This document shows positions 19,814 through 29,629 of a stretch of 64,000 bases of DNA, one piece after another (position 1 is the stretch's first letter; every line of letters starts with the position of its first letter). Under the pieces are notes generated by a model, which had not been told where the DNA came from, did not search any database, and saw only the letters and a program-made list of their open reading frames with translations. Source of the DNA: Rhizobium sp. Q54 (GTDB taxonomy: Bacteria; Pseudomonadota; Alphaproteobacteria; Reyranellales; Reyranellaceae); the NCBI GenBank assembly GCA_945903635.1, contig CAMDOT010000001.1, positions 24,780 through 88,779 of the forward strand, in the 5' to 3' direction. Made by a program: the position numbers and the translations under genes.

Positions 19814-21241
19814 ATGACTTTCCCCCTTGAGCGCATCGCGGTCGGCCTGTCCCGGCTTGCCGTTGGTTTTCTTTTTGTTGCTGCGGTAGCCGCTCCGTCG
19901 ACTGCCGATGCCCAGTCGGCCTCGACAAAGCGCGCTGTACCACCTTCCAAGGCACGCGCAGCCGCCAAGACCATCGCGACCAACCCCTCCTCGCCATGGG
20001 TCCCCAACCCGTCGGTTTCCGGCAAGACGGCCTACCTGATCGTCGATGCGACCAGCGGCCGGGAGATCTCCTCCGACCAGGCCGACGAACTTCGTCATCC
20101 GGCCTCCCTCACCAAGTTGATGACGATCTACCTCACCTTCTCGGCCCTCGATTCCGGCCGACTGTCGCTGGGTGACTCTCTGCCGGTGTCGTCGACTGCG
20201 CTGAACGCGCCGCCGACAAAAATGGGACTGCCGCCCGGCGGCTCGGTCAGCGTGCGCGATGCGACGATGGCGCTCGTCACGCGTTCGGCAAACGATGCCG
20301 CCATCGTGCTGGCCGAGGCTTTGGGCGGCGACGAGCCGAGCTTTGCCCGCATGATGACGCAGAAGGCACGCCAACTCGGCATGAGTTCGACCGTGTTCCG
20401 CAATGCCTCCGGCCTGCCCAACCGCGAACAGGTCACGACGGCGCGCGATCTCGCCCGCCTCGCCAACGCCCTGCTGCGCGAATTCCCGCACTACTACGCG
20501 GTGTTCTCAATCCAGAGCTACACCTACCGCGGACGCCCGCTCGACAATCACAATCGCATGCTCGGCAACTATGAGGGAGCTGACGGCCTGAAGACCGGAT
20601 ACACGGTGGCATCGGGCTTCAATCTCGTCATGTCGGCCATGCGCGACAACCGTCGCCTGATCGGCGTCGTGATGGGTGGCCAGAGCGCCAGCGGCCGCGA
20701 TCGCCAGATGGCGGACCTGATGGACCGTGGCTTCCTCAGCGCCCAATCCATGGGCGTCTCGCCCTGGACGTCGATCCGCAAGCCGCCATCGGCTCGCTAC
20801 AGCGCCGCCCAGTTCGTGCCGGGCGCGGCCATCCAGGAAACTCCGCGCGCCGTTGTGGCGAAGGCCGAGCCGTCTCCCCCACCCGCAGCCACGCCGCAAG
20901 CTGCTGCACCGGCCCGCGTCGCCGGCCCTGCCGTTCCTGCGCCAGCCGAACCGGAGAATCCGGCGCTCGGCAGTTGGGTGATTCAGGTGGGCTCGTTCAA
21001 CGAACCGCAGGCCGCCCAGCTTGCCCTGGAGCGCGCCACCGCCGCCCTGCCCAGCGCCATGCGCTCGAATGCCTCCGCGACCGTCGACGAGATCCAGATG
21101 GCGAGCAAGGTCTTCCACCGGGCACGGCTGACCAATCTCTCGCAGGAGCAGGCAGTCGACGGCTGCAAGCGTCTCGAGAAGCAGAAAATCTACTGCTCGC
21201 CGCTGCAGATTACTGCCTGGAATACACCGGGCGCCCGCTGA
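19814..21241 (+). CDS. D-alanyl-D-alanine carboxypeptidase (PBP5/6 family) with SPOR domain
   Basis: 475 residues. A signal peptide ends near ADAQ (residue 34). The peptidase S11 domain shows SxxK (HPASLTKLM), SxN (TRSANDAA) and KTG (LKTGYT). A Pro/Ala linker leads to a C-terminal SPOR domain (SWVIQVGSFNEPQAAQLALE ... VFHRARLTNLSQEQAVDGCKRL), which binds denuded septal peptidoglycan. The enzyme trims the terminal D-Ala of pentapeptides in the periplasm, here probably directed to the division site. Its last bases overlap the convergent gene at 21210 by 32 bases. Confidence 0.95.
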   Translation: MTFPLERIAVGLSRLAVGFLFVAAVAAPSTADAQSASTKRAVPPSKARAAAKTIATNPSSPWVPNPSVSGKTAYLIVDATSGREISSDQADELRHPASLTKLMTIYLTFSALDSGRLSLGDSLPVSSTALNAPPTKMGLPPGGSVSVRDATMALVTRSANDAAIVLAEALGGDEPSFARMMTQKARQLGMSSTVFRNASGLPNREQVTTARDLARLANALLREFPHYYAVFSIQSYTYRGRPLDNHNRMLGNYEGADGLKTGYTVASGFNLVMSAMRDNRRLIGVVMGGQSASGRDRQMADLMDRGFLSAQSMGVSPWTSIRKPPSARYSAAQFVPGAAIQETPRAVVAKAEPSPPPAATPQAAAPARVAGPAVPAPAEPENPALGSWVIQVGSFNEPQAAQLALERATAALPSAMRSNASATVDEIQMASKVFHRARLTNLSQEQAVDGCKRLEKQKIYCSPLQITAWNTPGAR

Positions 21242-21668
21242 AGGCGCGGCGCAGGCGCGCCGCGAAGGGCCGCTTGTGACGGCGCTGCCAGGTCGCGAGA
21301 TTCCATAGTTCCCAGCTCGGCTGCAGGCGGCTATCGCGATAGCCCTTGCTGCTCTCCACGATTGGCTCGAACACCGACACCGTTACCAGCCTGCCTCCCG
21401 ATCTGACTTTCAGCGGCACGATCCGGTAGCCCGGCCCCTCGTAGGCCGTGAGATAGCCGACGTCGCGGGCGCTCAGGCCGCCGATGATCGCCCCAGGCAC
21501 CTCGCCGCGGGGATCTTCAACGACGACGGGATAGCTGGCACCCCTGGCTCGAAACCTCGAATGTCCCAACAGACTGGCCGGCACATAGGCCCCCGGCGGC
21601 AGCCGCCGCCCGAGAACGAGCGCGGTGACGTCATGGTCGAGAAGCGTCCCGTAGACGAAGAACCGCAT
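21210..21668 (-). CDS. Gamma-glutamylcyclotransferase-like (AIG2/GGCT fold) protein
   Basis: 152 residues. The start [21 protein letters not shown] carries the YGTL signature of the GGCT/AIG2 fold; LTAYEGPGYRIVPLKV contains the Glu-centred EGxxY motif expected at the catalytic site. The family releases 5-oxoproline from gamma-glutamyl compounds, but members differ and the substrate here is unknown. ATG overlaps the stop of the upstream phosphomannomutase gene (TGATG), suggesting coupling. It converges with the carboxypeptidase gene. Confidence 0.8.
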   Translation of the reverse strand: MRFFVYGTLLDHDVTALVLGRRLPPGAYVPASLLGHSRFRARGASYPVVVEDPRGEVPGAIIGGLSARDVGYLTAYEGPGYRIVPLKVRSGGRLVTVSVFEPIVESSKGYRDSRLQPSWELWNLATWQRRHKRPFAARLRRAFSGRPVYSRQ

Positions 21669-23071
21669 CAATGATGACCGTCCGCCGCATCGTCCGGCAG
21701 GCTGACCCCGCTCGCCGCCAGCGCCGCCTTGAGGTCGACCATGAGTCGCTGAAGGCCCGCTTCATCCGCCGCCTCGCAGCGCGCTACCAGCACCGGCTGG
21801 GTATTCGAGGCGCGCAGCAGCCACCAGCCGTCCTTGGTGCTCACCCGCACGCCGTCGATGTCGGAGAGTTTGGCGCCGGCCTTGAGCAGCCGCGCCTTGA
21901 CCTCCTCGACGACTGCGAACTTGCGATCGTCGGCGCAGTCGAACCGCAGCTCCGGCGTGTTCACGGGCTGCGGCAGGGCATCGCGCATATCCGCCAAGCT
22001 TTCCTTGCTGTTGGCCACGATGTTCAGCAGGCGCAGCCCGCAATAGAGCGCGTCGTCGAAACCGTAGAAGGTATCAGCAAAAAAGATGTGTCCGCTCATC
22101 TCGCCGGCGAGCGGCGCGCCGATCTCGGCCATCTTGCTCTTGATCAGCGAGTGGCCGGTCTTGAACATCATGGGCTTGCCCCCTGCCTTGGCGATCTCGT
22201 CGAACAGCACTTGGCTCGCCTTGACGTCGGCAATGATGGTCGCGCCCGGATGCGTCTTCAGGACATCACGAGACCACAGCACGAGAAGCTGATCGCCCCA
22301 CAGGATGCGCCCCTTGCCGTCGACGGCGCCAATCCGGTCGCCGTCACCGTCGAAGGCGATGCCGAGATCACAGCCATGCTTCGCGACCTCGCCGATCAGC
22401 TGCTCGAGGTTCTTCGGCACCGTCGGGTCCGGATGATGCGACGGAAATGTGCCGTCGACCTTCTCGTTCAAGATGAAATGCTCGCCCGGCAGCTTGCCGA
22501 CGACGGCGCGGATCGAAACGCCGACCGCACCGTTGCCCGTGTCCCAGGCGACCTTGAGATTCTTGCCGGGTTTCACGTCCTTCAGCAGCCGCGCAGCATA
22601 GTCGGCCAGGATATCCTTCTTCTCGGCCTTGCCCTGCCCACTTTCCCAATCCGCCTCCGCGGCCATCGCGCCCAGGGTCTGGATGTCGGCGCCAAAGAAC
22701 GACTTCTTGCCCATCATCATCTTGAAGCCGTTGTAGTCCGGCGGATTGTGCGAGCCCGTGATCATGATGCCGCCGTCGGCGTCGAGGTGATAGACGGCAA
22801 AGTAAAGCATCGGCGTCGCGGCAAGGCCGATGTTCGTCACATCGATCCCGGCCGCTGTCAGGCCCTCTATGCAGGCTGCGGCGAGTTCCGGCGAGCTGAG
22901 GCGGCCGTCATAGCCCAGGGCCACGTGCTTGCCGCCCTTGCGACGGACGAGCGTGCCAAGAGTTCGGCCGATGGCGCGGGCGTCTGCCGGATGCACGGTG
23001 CCGCCCACAATTCCGCGAATGTCGTACTCGCGCAGGATGGTGGGATCGAACTTGTGCGCCGTCTGGCTCAT
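21668..23071 (-). CDS. Phosphomannomutase/phosphoglucomutase
   Basis: 467 residues of the alpha-D-phosphohexomutase family (AlgC/ManB type). Visible motifs: [11 protein letters not shown], the phosphoserine loop [15 protein letters not shown], metal-binding [11 protein letters not shown], and the sugar-binding [11 protein letters not shown]. It interconverts hexose 1- and 6-phosphates for sugar-nucleotide synthesis. It lies downstream of ugd and galU on the same strand, so glucose-1-phosphate supply for UDP-glucose is a sensible role. Mannose versus glucose preference cannot be told from sequence alone. Confidence 0.93.
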   Translation of the reverse strand: MSQTAHKFDPTILREYDIRGIVGGTVHPADARAIGRTLGTLVRRKGGKHVALGYDGRLSSPELAAACIEGLTAAGIDVTNIGLAATPMLYFAVYHLDADGGIMITGSHNPPDYNGFKMMMGKKSFFGADIQTLGAMAAEADWESGQGKAEKKDILADYAARLLKDVKPGKNLKVAWDTGNGAVGVSIRAVVGKLPGEHFILNEKVDGTFPSHHPDPTVPKNLEQLIGEVAKHGCDLGIAFDGDGDRIGAVDGKGRILWGDQLLVLWSRDVLKTHPGATIIADVKASQVLFDEIAKAGGKPMMFKTGHSLIKSKMAEIGAPLAGEMSGHIFFADTFYGFDDALYCGLRLLNIVANSKESLADMRDALPQPVNTPELRFDCADDRKFAVVEEVKARLLKAGAKLSDIDGVRVSTKDGWWLLRASNTQPVLVARCEAADEAGLQRLMVDLKAALAASGVSLPDDAADGHH

Positions 23072-23098
23072 GCAAAGGCTCCAAAAGGAGGTTGATAT

Positions 23099-24415
23099 CT
23101 AGGGACGCGGCCGGGGACGGCCGATCCCCTCGTAGGAAAAACCGAAGCCGCGCATCTCTTCAGGGTTGAAGATATTGCGAAGATCGACAATGCGCGGCTG
23201 GCGCATCGCCTCCTTGATCCGCCGTGGATCGAGGCCGCGGAATTCGTGCCATTCGGTGATGACCACCATCACGTCCGCTCCCGTCACCGCTTCGTAGGCG
23301 GTCTTGGCAAAGACGACACCAGGCAGCATGGGGGCCGCCTCTTTCATTCCCTCCGGGTCGAACGCCACGATATTCGCGCCGGCCGACTGGAGGGCAGGCA
23401 CGATGTCTAGCGAGGGTGCGTCGCGCATGTCATCGGTGTTGGCTTTGAAGGTGACGCCAAGCACGCCGATCGTGAGCCCGGCCACCGAGCCGCCGCAGAA
23501 GTCGATGACCTTCTGCGCCATACGCTTCTTGCGCGCGTTGTTGACCTCGATCACCTGCTCCACGATCGTCTGTGGCGCGTCGGCTTCGCGCGCGGTGTAG
23601 GCCAGTGCCAACGTATCCTTGGGAAAGCACGAGCCGCCGAAGCCCGGACCGGGATGAAGGAACTTGCGCCCGATGCGGCCATCCAGCCCGATGCCGCGCG
23701 CCACGTCGTGCACGTCCGCACCGACCTTTTCGCAAAGATCGGCGATCTCGTTGATGAAGGTGATCTTCGTGGCCAGGAAGGCGTTGCCGGCATACTTGGT
23801 GACCTCAGCCGTCTCGATGTTGGTAAACACCATTGGCGTCTGGATGAGGTTGAGGGGCCGATAAACGGCCGCCATCACGTCCCGGGCGCGCTCACTCTCG
23901 ACACCGATCACCACCCGGTCGGGCTTCATGAAATCCTCGATCGCCGCACCTTCGCGCAGGAATTCCGGATTGGAGGCAACGTCGAATGCCGCCGCCGGTT
24001 GCGTCTCCCGGATGATGCGCGCCACTTCGCGACCGGTGCCGACCGGCACCGTGGATTTTGTCACCACCACGACATAGCTACGGATGGCTCCAGCGATTTC
24101 AGCGGCGGCAGCATAGACATAGCTCAGGTCGGCGTGGCCGTCGCCGCGCCGGGTTGGCGTACCTACAGCGATGAACACCGCGTCGGCGTTGCTCACCGCT
24201 TCGCCGAGGTTCGTACTGAAGGTCAGACGATCCGCCCGTACATTGTCGGCCACGAGCTTGTCGAGCCCGGGTTCATAGATCGGCATCTCCCCGGCGCGCA
24301 GGAGGGCGATCTTTTTGGCGTCCTTGTCGACGCACGCCACGTCATGGCCAAACTGCGCGAAGCAGGCGCCAGATACGAGGCCGACATAGCCAGAGCCGAT
24401 CACGGCGATGCGCAT
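23099..24415 (-). CDS. ugd: UDP-glucose 6-dehydrogenase
   Basis: 438 residues. The N-terminal NAD-binding fold is MRIAVIGSGYVGLVSGACFAQFGHDVACVD; the catalytic cysteine is in HPGPGFGGSCFPKDT, the standard motif. It oxidises UDP-glucose to UDP-glucuronate for exopolysaccharide or lipid decoration. It is 4 bases downstream of galU, which makes its substrate, so the pair is co-transcribed. The last residues are Arg/Pro-rich (GIGRPRPRP). Confidence 0.96.
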   Translation of the reverse strand: MRIAVIGSGYVGLVSGACFAQFGHDVACVDKDAKKIALLRAGEMPIYEPGLDKLVADNVRADRLTFSTNLGEAVSNADAVFIAVGTPTRRGDGHADLSYVYAAAAEIAGAIRSYVVVVTKSTVPVGTGREVARIIRETQPAAAFDVASNPEFLREGAAIEDFMKPDRVVIGVESERARDVMAAVYRPLNLIQTPMVFTNIETAEVTKYAGNAFLATKITFINEIADLCEKVGADVHDVARGIGLDGRIGRKFLHPGPGFGGSCFPKDTLALAYTAREADAPQTIVEQVIEVNNARKKRMAQKVIDFCGGSVAGLTIGVLGVTFKANTDDMRDAPSLDIVPALQSAGANIVAFDPEGMKEAAPMLPGVVFAKTAYEAVTGADVMVVITEWHEFRGLDPRRIKEAMRQPRIVDLRNIFNPEEMRGFGFSYEGIGRPRPRP

Positions 24416-24419
24416 TGCG

Positions 24420-25301
24420 TCAGCCTTTCATCAAGCGTTCGATCAAGGCGCGACTCTCGACCTTGGTGTCCGTCCGGCTCAGCGAAATGGCGACATTGGC
24501 CTCGAGGAAACCGAGACGGCTGCCGCAATCGTAGCGGCGTCCGGCGTAGCGCAGGGCGTGGAACGGCGAACGGCCGATCATCTTCGCCATGGCGTCGGTC
24601 AACTGGATTTCGCCGCCGGCACCGGTCTCGTGGCGATCGAGATGGTCGAACACCTCAGGCAACAGGACGTAACGTCCGATCAACGCCAGGGTCGACGGCG
24701 CCTCCTCGGGCTTGGGCTTCTCGACCATTCCGGTTATCTCGGCCAGCCCATCCCTTTCGGCCTTTACCGCGGCAATGCCGTAGCTCTTGGTCTGCTCGCG
24801 CGGCACATCCATCACGGCGACCACGCTGCCGCCGGTCTTCTCATGGGCCTGGGCCAGTTGGCCAATGCAGCTCGGCGTATCGAGCGTGAGCTCGTCCGGC
24901 AGCAGAACCGCAAATGGCTCGCGACCGATCCAGTGGCGCGCGCACCACACCGCATGGCCCAGGCCGAGTGGCTTCTGCTGGCGCGTGAAGATCGCATTGC
25001 CCGGCTTGATGGTGGCACCCTGAGTCTCCGCGAGCTCGGGTGCCTTCCTGCGCTGCTCCAGCGTCATCTCGAGTTCGTAGGCGTGATCGAAGTGATCTTC
25101 CAAGGCGACCTTGTTACGGCCACTGACGAACACGAACTCGTCGATGCCCGCTTGCAGGCATTCCTCGACCGCATACTGGATGAGCGGCCGATCGACGACG
25201 GTCAGCATTTCCTTCGGCATCGCCTTGGTGGCGGGCAGAAAGCGGGTACCCAGTCCGGCGACCGGCAAAATGGCTTTGCGGACACGCTGCACCATGCTCA
25301 T
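24420..25301 (-). CDS. galU: UTP--glucose-1-phosphate uridylyltransferase
   Basis: 293 residues from the ATG at 25301, which has GAGG just before it; an ATG three codons upstream has no ribosome site. The nucleotidyltransferase signature VRKAILPVAGLGTRFLPATKAMPKEML is at the N-terminus, with the sugar-binding segment VVDRPLIQYAVEE and VEKPKPEEAPS later. It makes UDP-glucose from UTP and glucose 1-phosphate. It is first in the galU-ugd-pgm run; the 110 bases upstream hold its probable promoter but no clear -35/-10 pair. Confidence 0.95.
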   Translation of the reverse strand: MSMVQRVRKAILPVAGLGTRFLPATKAMPKEMLTVVDRPLIQYAVEECLQAGIDEFVFVSGRNKVALEDHFDHAYELEMTLEQRRKAPELAETQGATIKPGNAIFTRQQKPLGLGHAVWCARHWIGREPFAVLLPDELTLDTPSCIGQLAQAHEKTGGSVVAVMDVPREQTKSYGIAAVKAERDGLAEITGMVEKPKPEEAPSTLALIGRYVLLPEVFDHLDRHETGAGGEIQLTDAMAKMIGRSPFHALRYAGRRYDCGSRLGFLEANVAISLSRTDTKVESRALIERLMKG

Positions 25302-25415
25302 CGACCTCATTCAGCAGTTACGTATTGTATGGGCAATCCGGCAGTTTTACAGGAGCCACCGGGCCGCGACGCGAAAGATTGCGGTTGATGCCATGGTGCC
25401 AAAGTCACGGCAAGG

Positions 25416-26123
25416 TCATCCCCTCAGCAAGACGTCCTTGGCCTGATTGATGCGGGCCGCAAGGTCGGCGCTGCCACCGACGTCGGGGTGCATACGCTGT
25501 ATCAGGCGGCGATGGGCGGCCCGGATTTCGTCCGACGTGGCGCCTTCGGCCAATCCCAGGACGGCCAGTGCCTCGTCGCGCGACATGCCCGTGCGTGACC
25601 CTGAAGGCGGCGGCCGACGGGCGGCACGCCAATCGGCGCCGAGTCGCCGATCGAGATAGGCCTCGAGGACCTTGAGTGAGTCGGGATCGGCAGCGCACTC
25701 GACATGTAGATCGAGCAGATCGCCATCGGCCAGCGAATCCAGAACGCGACCGGCGAAGCGGCCCGACAGGACCGTGCCCCCCACATCTCCGGTGCCGTGG
25801 TCGATCCACGCCTGCAGAAACGCGGTACGTACTTCCGTCCGCTGCCCCGTCCCCGGCGAACTGAAGCCGCCGGACGGCCGGCGCCGCACTGCCCGGGCGA
25901 TCAGGGCGGCGATCACGACACCGGCCAGTCCGGACAGCTCGGGCAGCAGGCCGGGCAGAAACCGCATGCCGAATATCAGCATTCCACCGACGCCGATCAT
26001 GCCCACGATCACGAGGACCGGCCGCAACAGGCGGGCGAGCGTGGACGGATTGGCGCGGAGGAACCAGGCAACGCCGAAGGCCATGACAGCCAGCACGACG
26101 AGCGCCAGGACGACCGCCGGCAT
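25416..26123 (-). CDS. Membrane-anchored J-domain protein
   Basis: 235 residues. Two N-terminal membrane segments (VVLALVVLAVMAFGVAWFL; VLVIVGMIGVGGMLIFGM) and a third hydrophobic stretch (LSGLAGVVIAALIA) precede a cytoplasmic region. A C-terminal J-like domain runs from about residue 178 (SRDEALAVLGLAEGATSDEIRAAHRRLIQRMHPDVGGS), with the HPD tripeptide intact. This resembles alphaproteobacterial relatives of TIM14/DnaJ membrane co-chaperones that recruit DnaK. It follows mltG by 3 bases, so the two are co-transcribed. Confidence 0.85.
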   Translation of the reverse strand: MPAVVLALVVLAVMAFGVAWFLRANPSTLARLLRPVLVIVGMIGVGGMLIFGMRFLPGLLPELSGLAGVVIAALIARAVRRRPSGGFSSPGTGQRTEVRTAFLQAWIDHGTGDVGGTVLSGRFAGRVLDSLADGDLLDLHVECAADPDSLKVLEAYLDRRLGADWRAARRPPPSGSRTGMSRDEALAVLGLAEGATSDEIRAAHRRLIQRMHPDVGGSADLAARINQAKDVLLRG

Positions 26124-26126
26124 GGC

Positions 26127-27185
26127 TCACTGCCGGGAGGGGACCGACGCCGGTGCGGCGGGCGCCGCCGGCTGTCCTGGCGTCGGTGGCTGCGACTGCA
26201 ATTGTTCCAGGCGCTCGCGCTGTACCTCACGCCAGCGCGCGACATTGCGGTTGTGCTCGAACAGCGTCAGGGCGAACGCGTGCCCGCCCTGGCCATCGGC
26301 GACGAAATAGAGGGAGCGGTCGCGTGCCGGATTGGTGGCAGCAACGATCGATGCCCGGCCCGGATTGCAGATCGGTCCCGGCGGCAGGCCAGTGACCACA
26401 TACGTGTTGTATGGGGAGGTCGACTGCAGATCGGCGCGCGTAAGCTCCCGGTTGAGAGCTCCCTTGCCTCCGGTGAGGCCATAGATTGTGGTCGGATCGC
26501 TTTCGAGCTTCATTCGACGCCGGAGCCTGTTGATGAAGACCGCGGCCACCCTGGCGCGCTCGGCCGGAAGAGCGGTCTCCTTCTCGATGATCGAAGCCAG
26601 CACCAAAGCCTCGCGCCGATTGGCCAACGGCAGGCCTGGCGCACGCTTGCGCCACGCGGCGTCGAGGGTCTTCTCCATCGCCTCCTTCATGCGCAACAGC
26701 AGGCCGTCCCGAGTGTCGTCGCGCGAGTAGAAATAGGTTTCAGGCAGCAGATCGCCCTCTTTGACGTCGAGCGTGATTTCACCCGTCAGCGCCTCGGTCT
26801 TGCGGACCAGTTCGAGCACCTCGGCTGTCGTCACTCCCTCGGGTACGGTGAGGCGGCGCTGCACGACCTTGCCGGACTGCAGGATCTCCACCAAGGCCTG
26901 CATCGAGGTGCGGGCCGGGATCTCATATTCGCCGGCCTTGATCGGCTTGGGGGTGGGGTCGATCATCAGTGCGATGCGAAACAGCCGCGTGTGGGCGATG
27001 ACGCCTTCTTCCTGCAGCACCTTCGCCATTGTCACCGGGCCGGCGCCGCGCGGAATCACCACGGTCTTGGTCGTCTGAAGCGGCCCCTCGGCGACGAGCA
27101 GCGAGTGGCCGATGTACAACGCGCCGCCCATCAGCGTCGCGAACAAGGCGATGAAGAAGAGAACCCAACGGAAGTAGCTGAGCAC
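26127..27185 (-). CDS. mltG: Endolytic murein transglycosylase
   Basis: 352 residues. A single N-terminal membrane anchor (WVLFFIALFATLMGGALYIG) precedes a LysM-like region and the YceG catalytic domain. The catalytic Glu is in LASIIEKETALPAERARVAAVFINRLRRRMKLESDPTTIYGL, and the TSPYNTYVVTGLPPGPICNPG segment is diagnostic. MltG cleaves nascent glycan strands and sets their length. Its position next to fabF matches many proteobacteria. It ends in a Pro/Ala-rich tail. Confidence 0.96.
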   Translation of the reverse strand: MLSYFRWVLFFIALFATLMGGALYIGHSLLVAEGPLQTTKTVVIPRGAGPVTMAKVLQEEGVIAHTRLFRIALMIDPTPKPIKAGEYEIPARTSMQALVEILQSGKVVQRRLTVPEGVTTAEVLELVRKTEALTGEITLDVKEGDLLPETYFYSRDDTRDGLLLRMKEAMEKTLDAAWRKRAPGLPLANRREALVLASIIEKETALPAERARVAAVFINRLRRRMKLESDPTTIYGLTGGKGALNRELTRADLQSTSPYNTYVVTGLPPGPICNPGRASIVAATNPARDRSLYFVADGQGGHAFALTLFEHNRNVARWREVQRERLEQLQSQPPTPGQPAAPAAPASVPSRQ

Positions 27186-27201
27186 CCTCAGCCCCCGGCT
27201 A

Positions 27202-28458
27202 TCAGACGGGACCGAAAATCAACGACGCGTTGGTGCCGCCGAAACCGAACGAGTTGCTGAGGGAATAGCGGACCTTGCGTTGCTTGGCTTGCTTGGGCAC
27301 CAGATCGATGTCGCAGCCCTCGTCCGGTTCGTCGAGATTGAGTGTCGGCGGAACGACCTGATCCGTGATCGACTTGATCGCATAGATCGCCTCGATCGCT
27401 CCGGCAGCACCCAACAGATGACCGGTGGCCGACTTGGTCGACGACATGGAAAGCTTGTACGCATCGCCACCGAAGACGCGCTTCACCGCACCGAGTTCGA
27501 TGGTATCGGCCATGGTCGACGTGCCATGCGCATTCACATAGTCGATCTGGTCGGTATTGAGCTTGCCGCGTTTCAGTGCGGCCCGTATGGCCCGCACCGC
27601 GCCGTCGCCGTCCTCGGACGGCGCCGTGATGTGGTGGGCGTCGCCAGAAAGGCCGTAGCCGACGATTTCACCGTAGATCTTGGCACCGCGCTTCTTGGCA
27701 TGCTCGTATTCCTCGAGCACCACGCAGCCCGCGCCCTCACCCATCACAAAGCCGTCGCGCCGCTTGTCCCATGGCCGCGATGCCTGTGTCGGCGTATCGT
27801 TGAAGTCCGTCGACAGCGCCTTGCAGGCATTGAAGCCGGCGATACCGATGCGGCAGATCGCGGCCTCTGCCCCTCCGGCCACCATGACCTCGGCATCCTC
27901 GAGCTGGATGAGGCGCGCCGCATCGCCCAGCGCGTGCGCGCCGGTAGCACAGGCGGTGACGACGGAGTGATTCGGCCCCTTGAAACCGTACTTGATCGAG
28001 ACCTGGCCCGAGACGAGGTTGATCAGGGCCGACGGGATGAAGAACGGACTGACGCGCCGTGGCCCCCGCTCCTTCAGCACCAGCGACGTCTCGTAGATGG
28101 TCTGGAGGCCGCCGATGCCGGAGCCGATCATCACGCCGGTGCGGGTGAGCCCCTCTTCGTCCTGCGGCTTCCAGCCCGAATCCTCGACGGCCTGTTGTGC
28201 GGCGGCCAGGCCGAAGACGATGAACTTGTCGAGTTTGCGCTGGTCCTTCGGCACGATGTAGGCGTCGACATTGAAGTGTCCGTTGGCCTTGTCGCCCTGG
28301 GGCACTTCGCCCGCGATCTTGGTGGCAAGATCCGACGTGTCGAAAGCCTGGATCGAGCGTATTCCCGACTCGGCCGCAAGCAACCGCCGCCAGTTGGTGT
28401 CCACGCCGTCGCCCAGTGGCGACACCATGCCCATGCCCGTAACGACAACTCGCCTCAT
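27202..28458 (-). CDS. fabF: Beta-ketoacyl-ACP synthase II
   Basis: 418 residues from the ATG at 28458 (MRRVVVTGMGMVSPLG), which has a GGCGGA site; a longer frame upstream adds residues not found in the family. Catalytic Cys-His-His are in VTACATGAHALGDA, VNAHGTSTMAD and KSATGHLLGAAG. It elongates acyl-ACP by condensation with malonyl-ACP. It follows acpP by 34 bases and precedes mltG by 16 bases in a fabD-fabG-acpP-fabF-mltG order. Confidence 0.97.
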   Translation of the reverse strand: MRRVVVTGMGMVSPLGDGVDTNWRRLLAAESGIRSIQAFDTSDLATKIAGEVPQGDKANGHFNVDAYIVPKDQRKLDKFIVFGLAAAQQAVEDSGWKPQDEEGLTRTGVMIGSGIGGLQTIYETSLVLKERGPRRVSPFFIPSALINLVSGQVSIKYGFKGPNHSVVTACATGAHALGDAARLIQLEDAEVMVAGGAEAAICRIGIAGFNACKALSTDFNDTPTQASRPWDKRRDGFVMGEGAGCVVLEEYEHAKKRGAKIYGEIVGYGLSGDAHHITAPSEDGDGAVRAIRAALKRGKLNTDQIDYVNAHGTSTMADTIELGAVKRVFGGDAYKLSMSSTKSATGHLLGAAGAIEAIYAIKSITDQVVPPTLNLDEPDEGCDIDLVPKQAKQRKVRYSLSNSFGFGGTNASLIFGPV

Positions 28459-28492
28459 CGTCCGCCTTTCCTGCCGCAGGAACCGGCGAAGA

Positions 28493-28732
28493 TCAGGACT
28501 TCGCGTTGCTCGTGATGAAGCCGATCGCGTCGCCAACCGTCTGGATCTTCTCGGCAGCGTCGTCGGGGATCTCGATGGCGAATTCTTCCTCGAAGGCCAT
28601 TACCAGTTCGACGGTATCGAGGCTGTCGGCGCCGAGATCGTCGATGAACTTCGCATCTTCCTTCACCTGCGCCGCTTCGACGCCGAGATGCTCCACCACG
28701 ATCTTCTTAACGCGCTCGGCAATATCACTCAT
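28493..28732 (-). CDS. acpP: Acyl carrier protein
   Basis: 79 residues, acidic, beginning [19 protein letters not shown]. The phosphopantetheine-attachment serine is in [19 protein letters not shown]. It carries growing acyl chains for the Fab enzymes encoded on both sides. The ATG at 28732 has an AAGGAC site; an in-frame upstream codon would add eight atypical residues. The gap to fabG (147 bases) may hold a separate promoter, as is usual for the highly expressed acpP. Confidence 0.97.
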   Translation of the reverse strand: MSDIAERVKKIVVEHLGVEAAQVKEDAKFIDDLGADSLDTVELVMAFEEEFAIEIPDDAAEKIQTVGDAIGFITSNAKS

Positions 28733-28879
28733 TTTCTTGTCCTTCCCGTGTCTCAAATACCATTTCGCCGTAGGGGGCGGGCGATTTCCGGCGTTCCTAA
28801 CATAGCACCCCGGTCATTGGCTAGGGTCGAAAAGCCCACAGAATCAGGCACTTGTAGCCCTTATCCAAGACCGGGTCCG

Positions 28880-29617
28880 TCAAATCATCGCCATACCGCC
28901 GTTGATGTGCAGCGTCTGGCCGGTGACGTAGGCCGCCTCCTCGCTCGCGAGATAAACCACGCCGGCCGCGATCTCATCGGGCGTCCCCAGCCGGTCGGCG
29001 GGTACCCGGGCGAGAATGCCCTTCTTCTGGTCGTCCGTCAGTCCGTCGGTCATTGGCGTGGCGATGAAGCCGGGCGCCACGCAATTGACGGTGATGCCGC
29101 GCGAGGCCAGTTCCTGGGCCAGCGACTTCGACATGCCGATGAGGCCGGCCTTGGCGGCGGCATAGTTCGCCTGGCCGGGATTTCCGGTCACGCCCACGAT
29201 CGACGTGATGCTGACCACCCGGCCGAAACGCCGCTTCATCATGCCGCGCATGACCGCGCGCGTGAGGCGGAAGGTACCGGTGAGGTTGACCTGGAGCACC
29301 TTCTCCCATTCCTCGTCCTTCATCCGCATCGAAATGTTGTCGCGCGTGATGCCTGCGTTGTTCACCAGGATGTCGAGTTTTCCCATCGCCGCTTCGGCTT
29401 CCTTGGCGAGGCGGTCGATATCGGCCGCATCGTCCATCCTGGCGGCAACGACATGAGCCCGCTCGCCGAGCGAGACCTTGAGCTGATCCAACGCCTCGGC
29501 GCGCGTGCCGGACAGGGTGACCGTAGCGCCCTGCCGGTGCAGCGCGCGGGCAATCGCGCCGCCAATGCCGCCAGACGCGCCGGTAACGAGCGCCGTCTTG
29601 CCATTCAGATCGAACAT
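28880..29617 (-). CDS. fabG: 3-oxoacyl-ACP reductase
   Basis: 245 residues, a classical short-chain dehydrogenase: NAD(P) motif TGASGGIGGAIAR, NNAGITRDN, catalytic Ser in VSITSIVG and YAAAKAG (Tyr/Lys), with the family C-terminus TGQTLHINGGMAMI. It reduces beta-ketoacyl-ACP using NADPH. It lies 12 bases after fabD, so both are on one transcript. Confidence 0.96.
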   Translation of the reverse strand: MFDLNGKTALVTGASGGIGGAIARALHRQGATVTLSGTRAEALDQLKVSLGERAHVVAARMDDAADIDRLAKEAEAAMGKLDILVNNAGITRDNISMRMKDEEWEKVLQVNLTGTFRLTRAVMRGMMKRRFGRVVSITSIVGVTGNPGQANYAAAKAGLIGMSKSLAQELASRGITVNCVAPGFIATPMTDGLTDDQKKGILARVPADRLGTPDEIAAGVVYLASEEAAYVTGQTLHINGGMAMI

Positions 29618-29629
29618 GGCCGCTCTCCC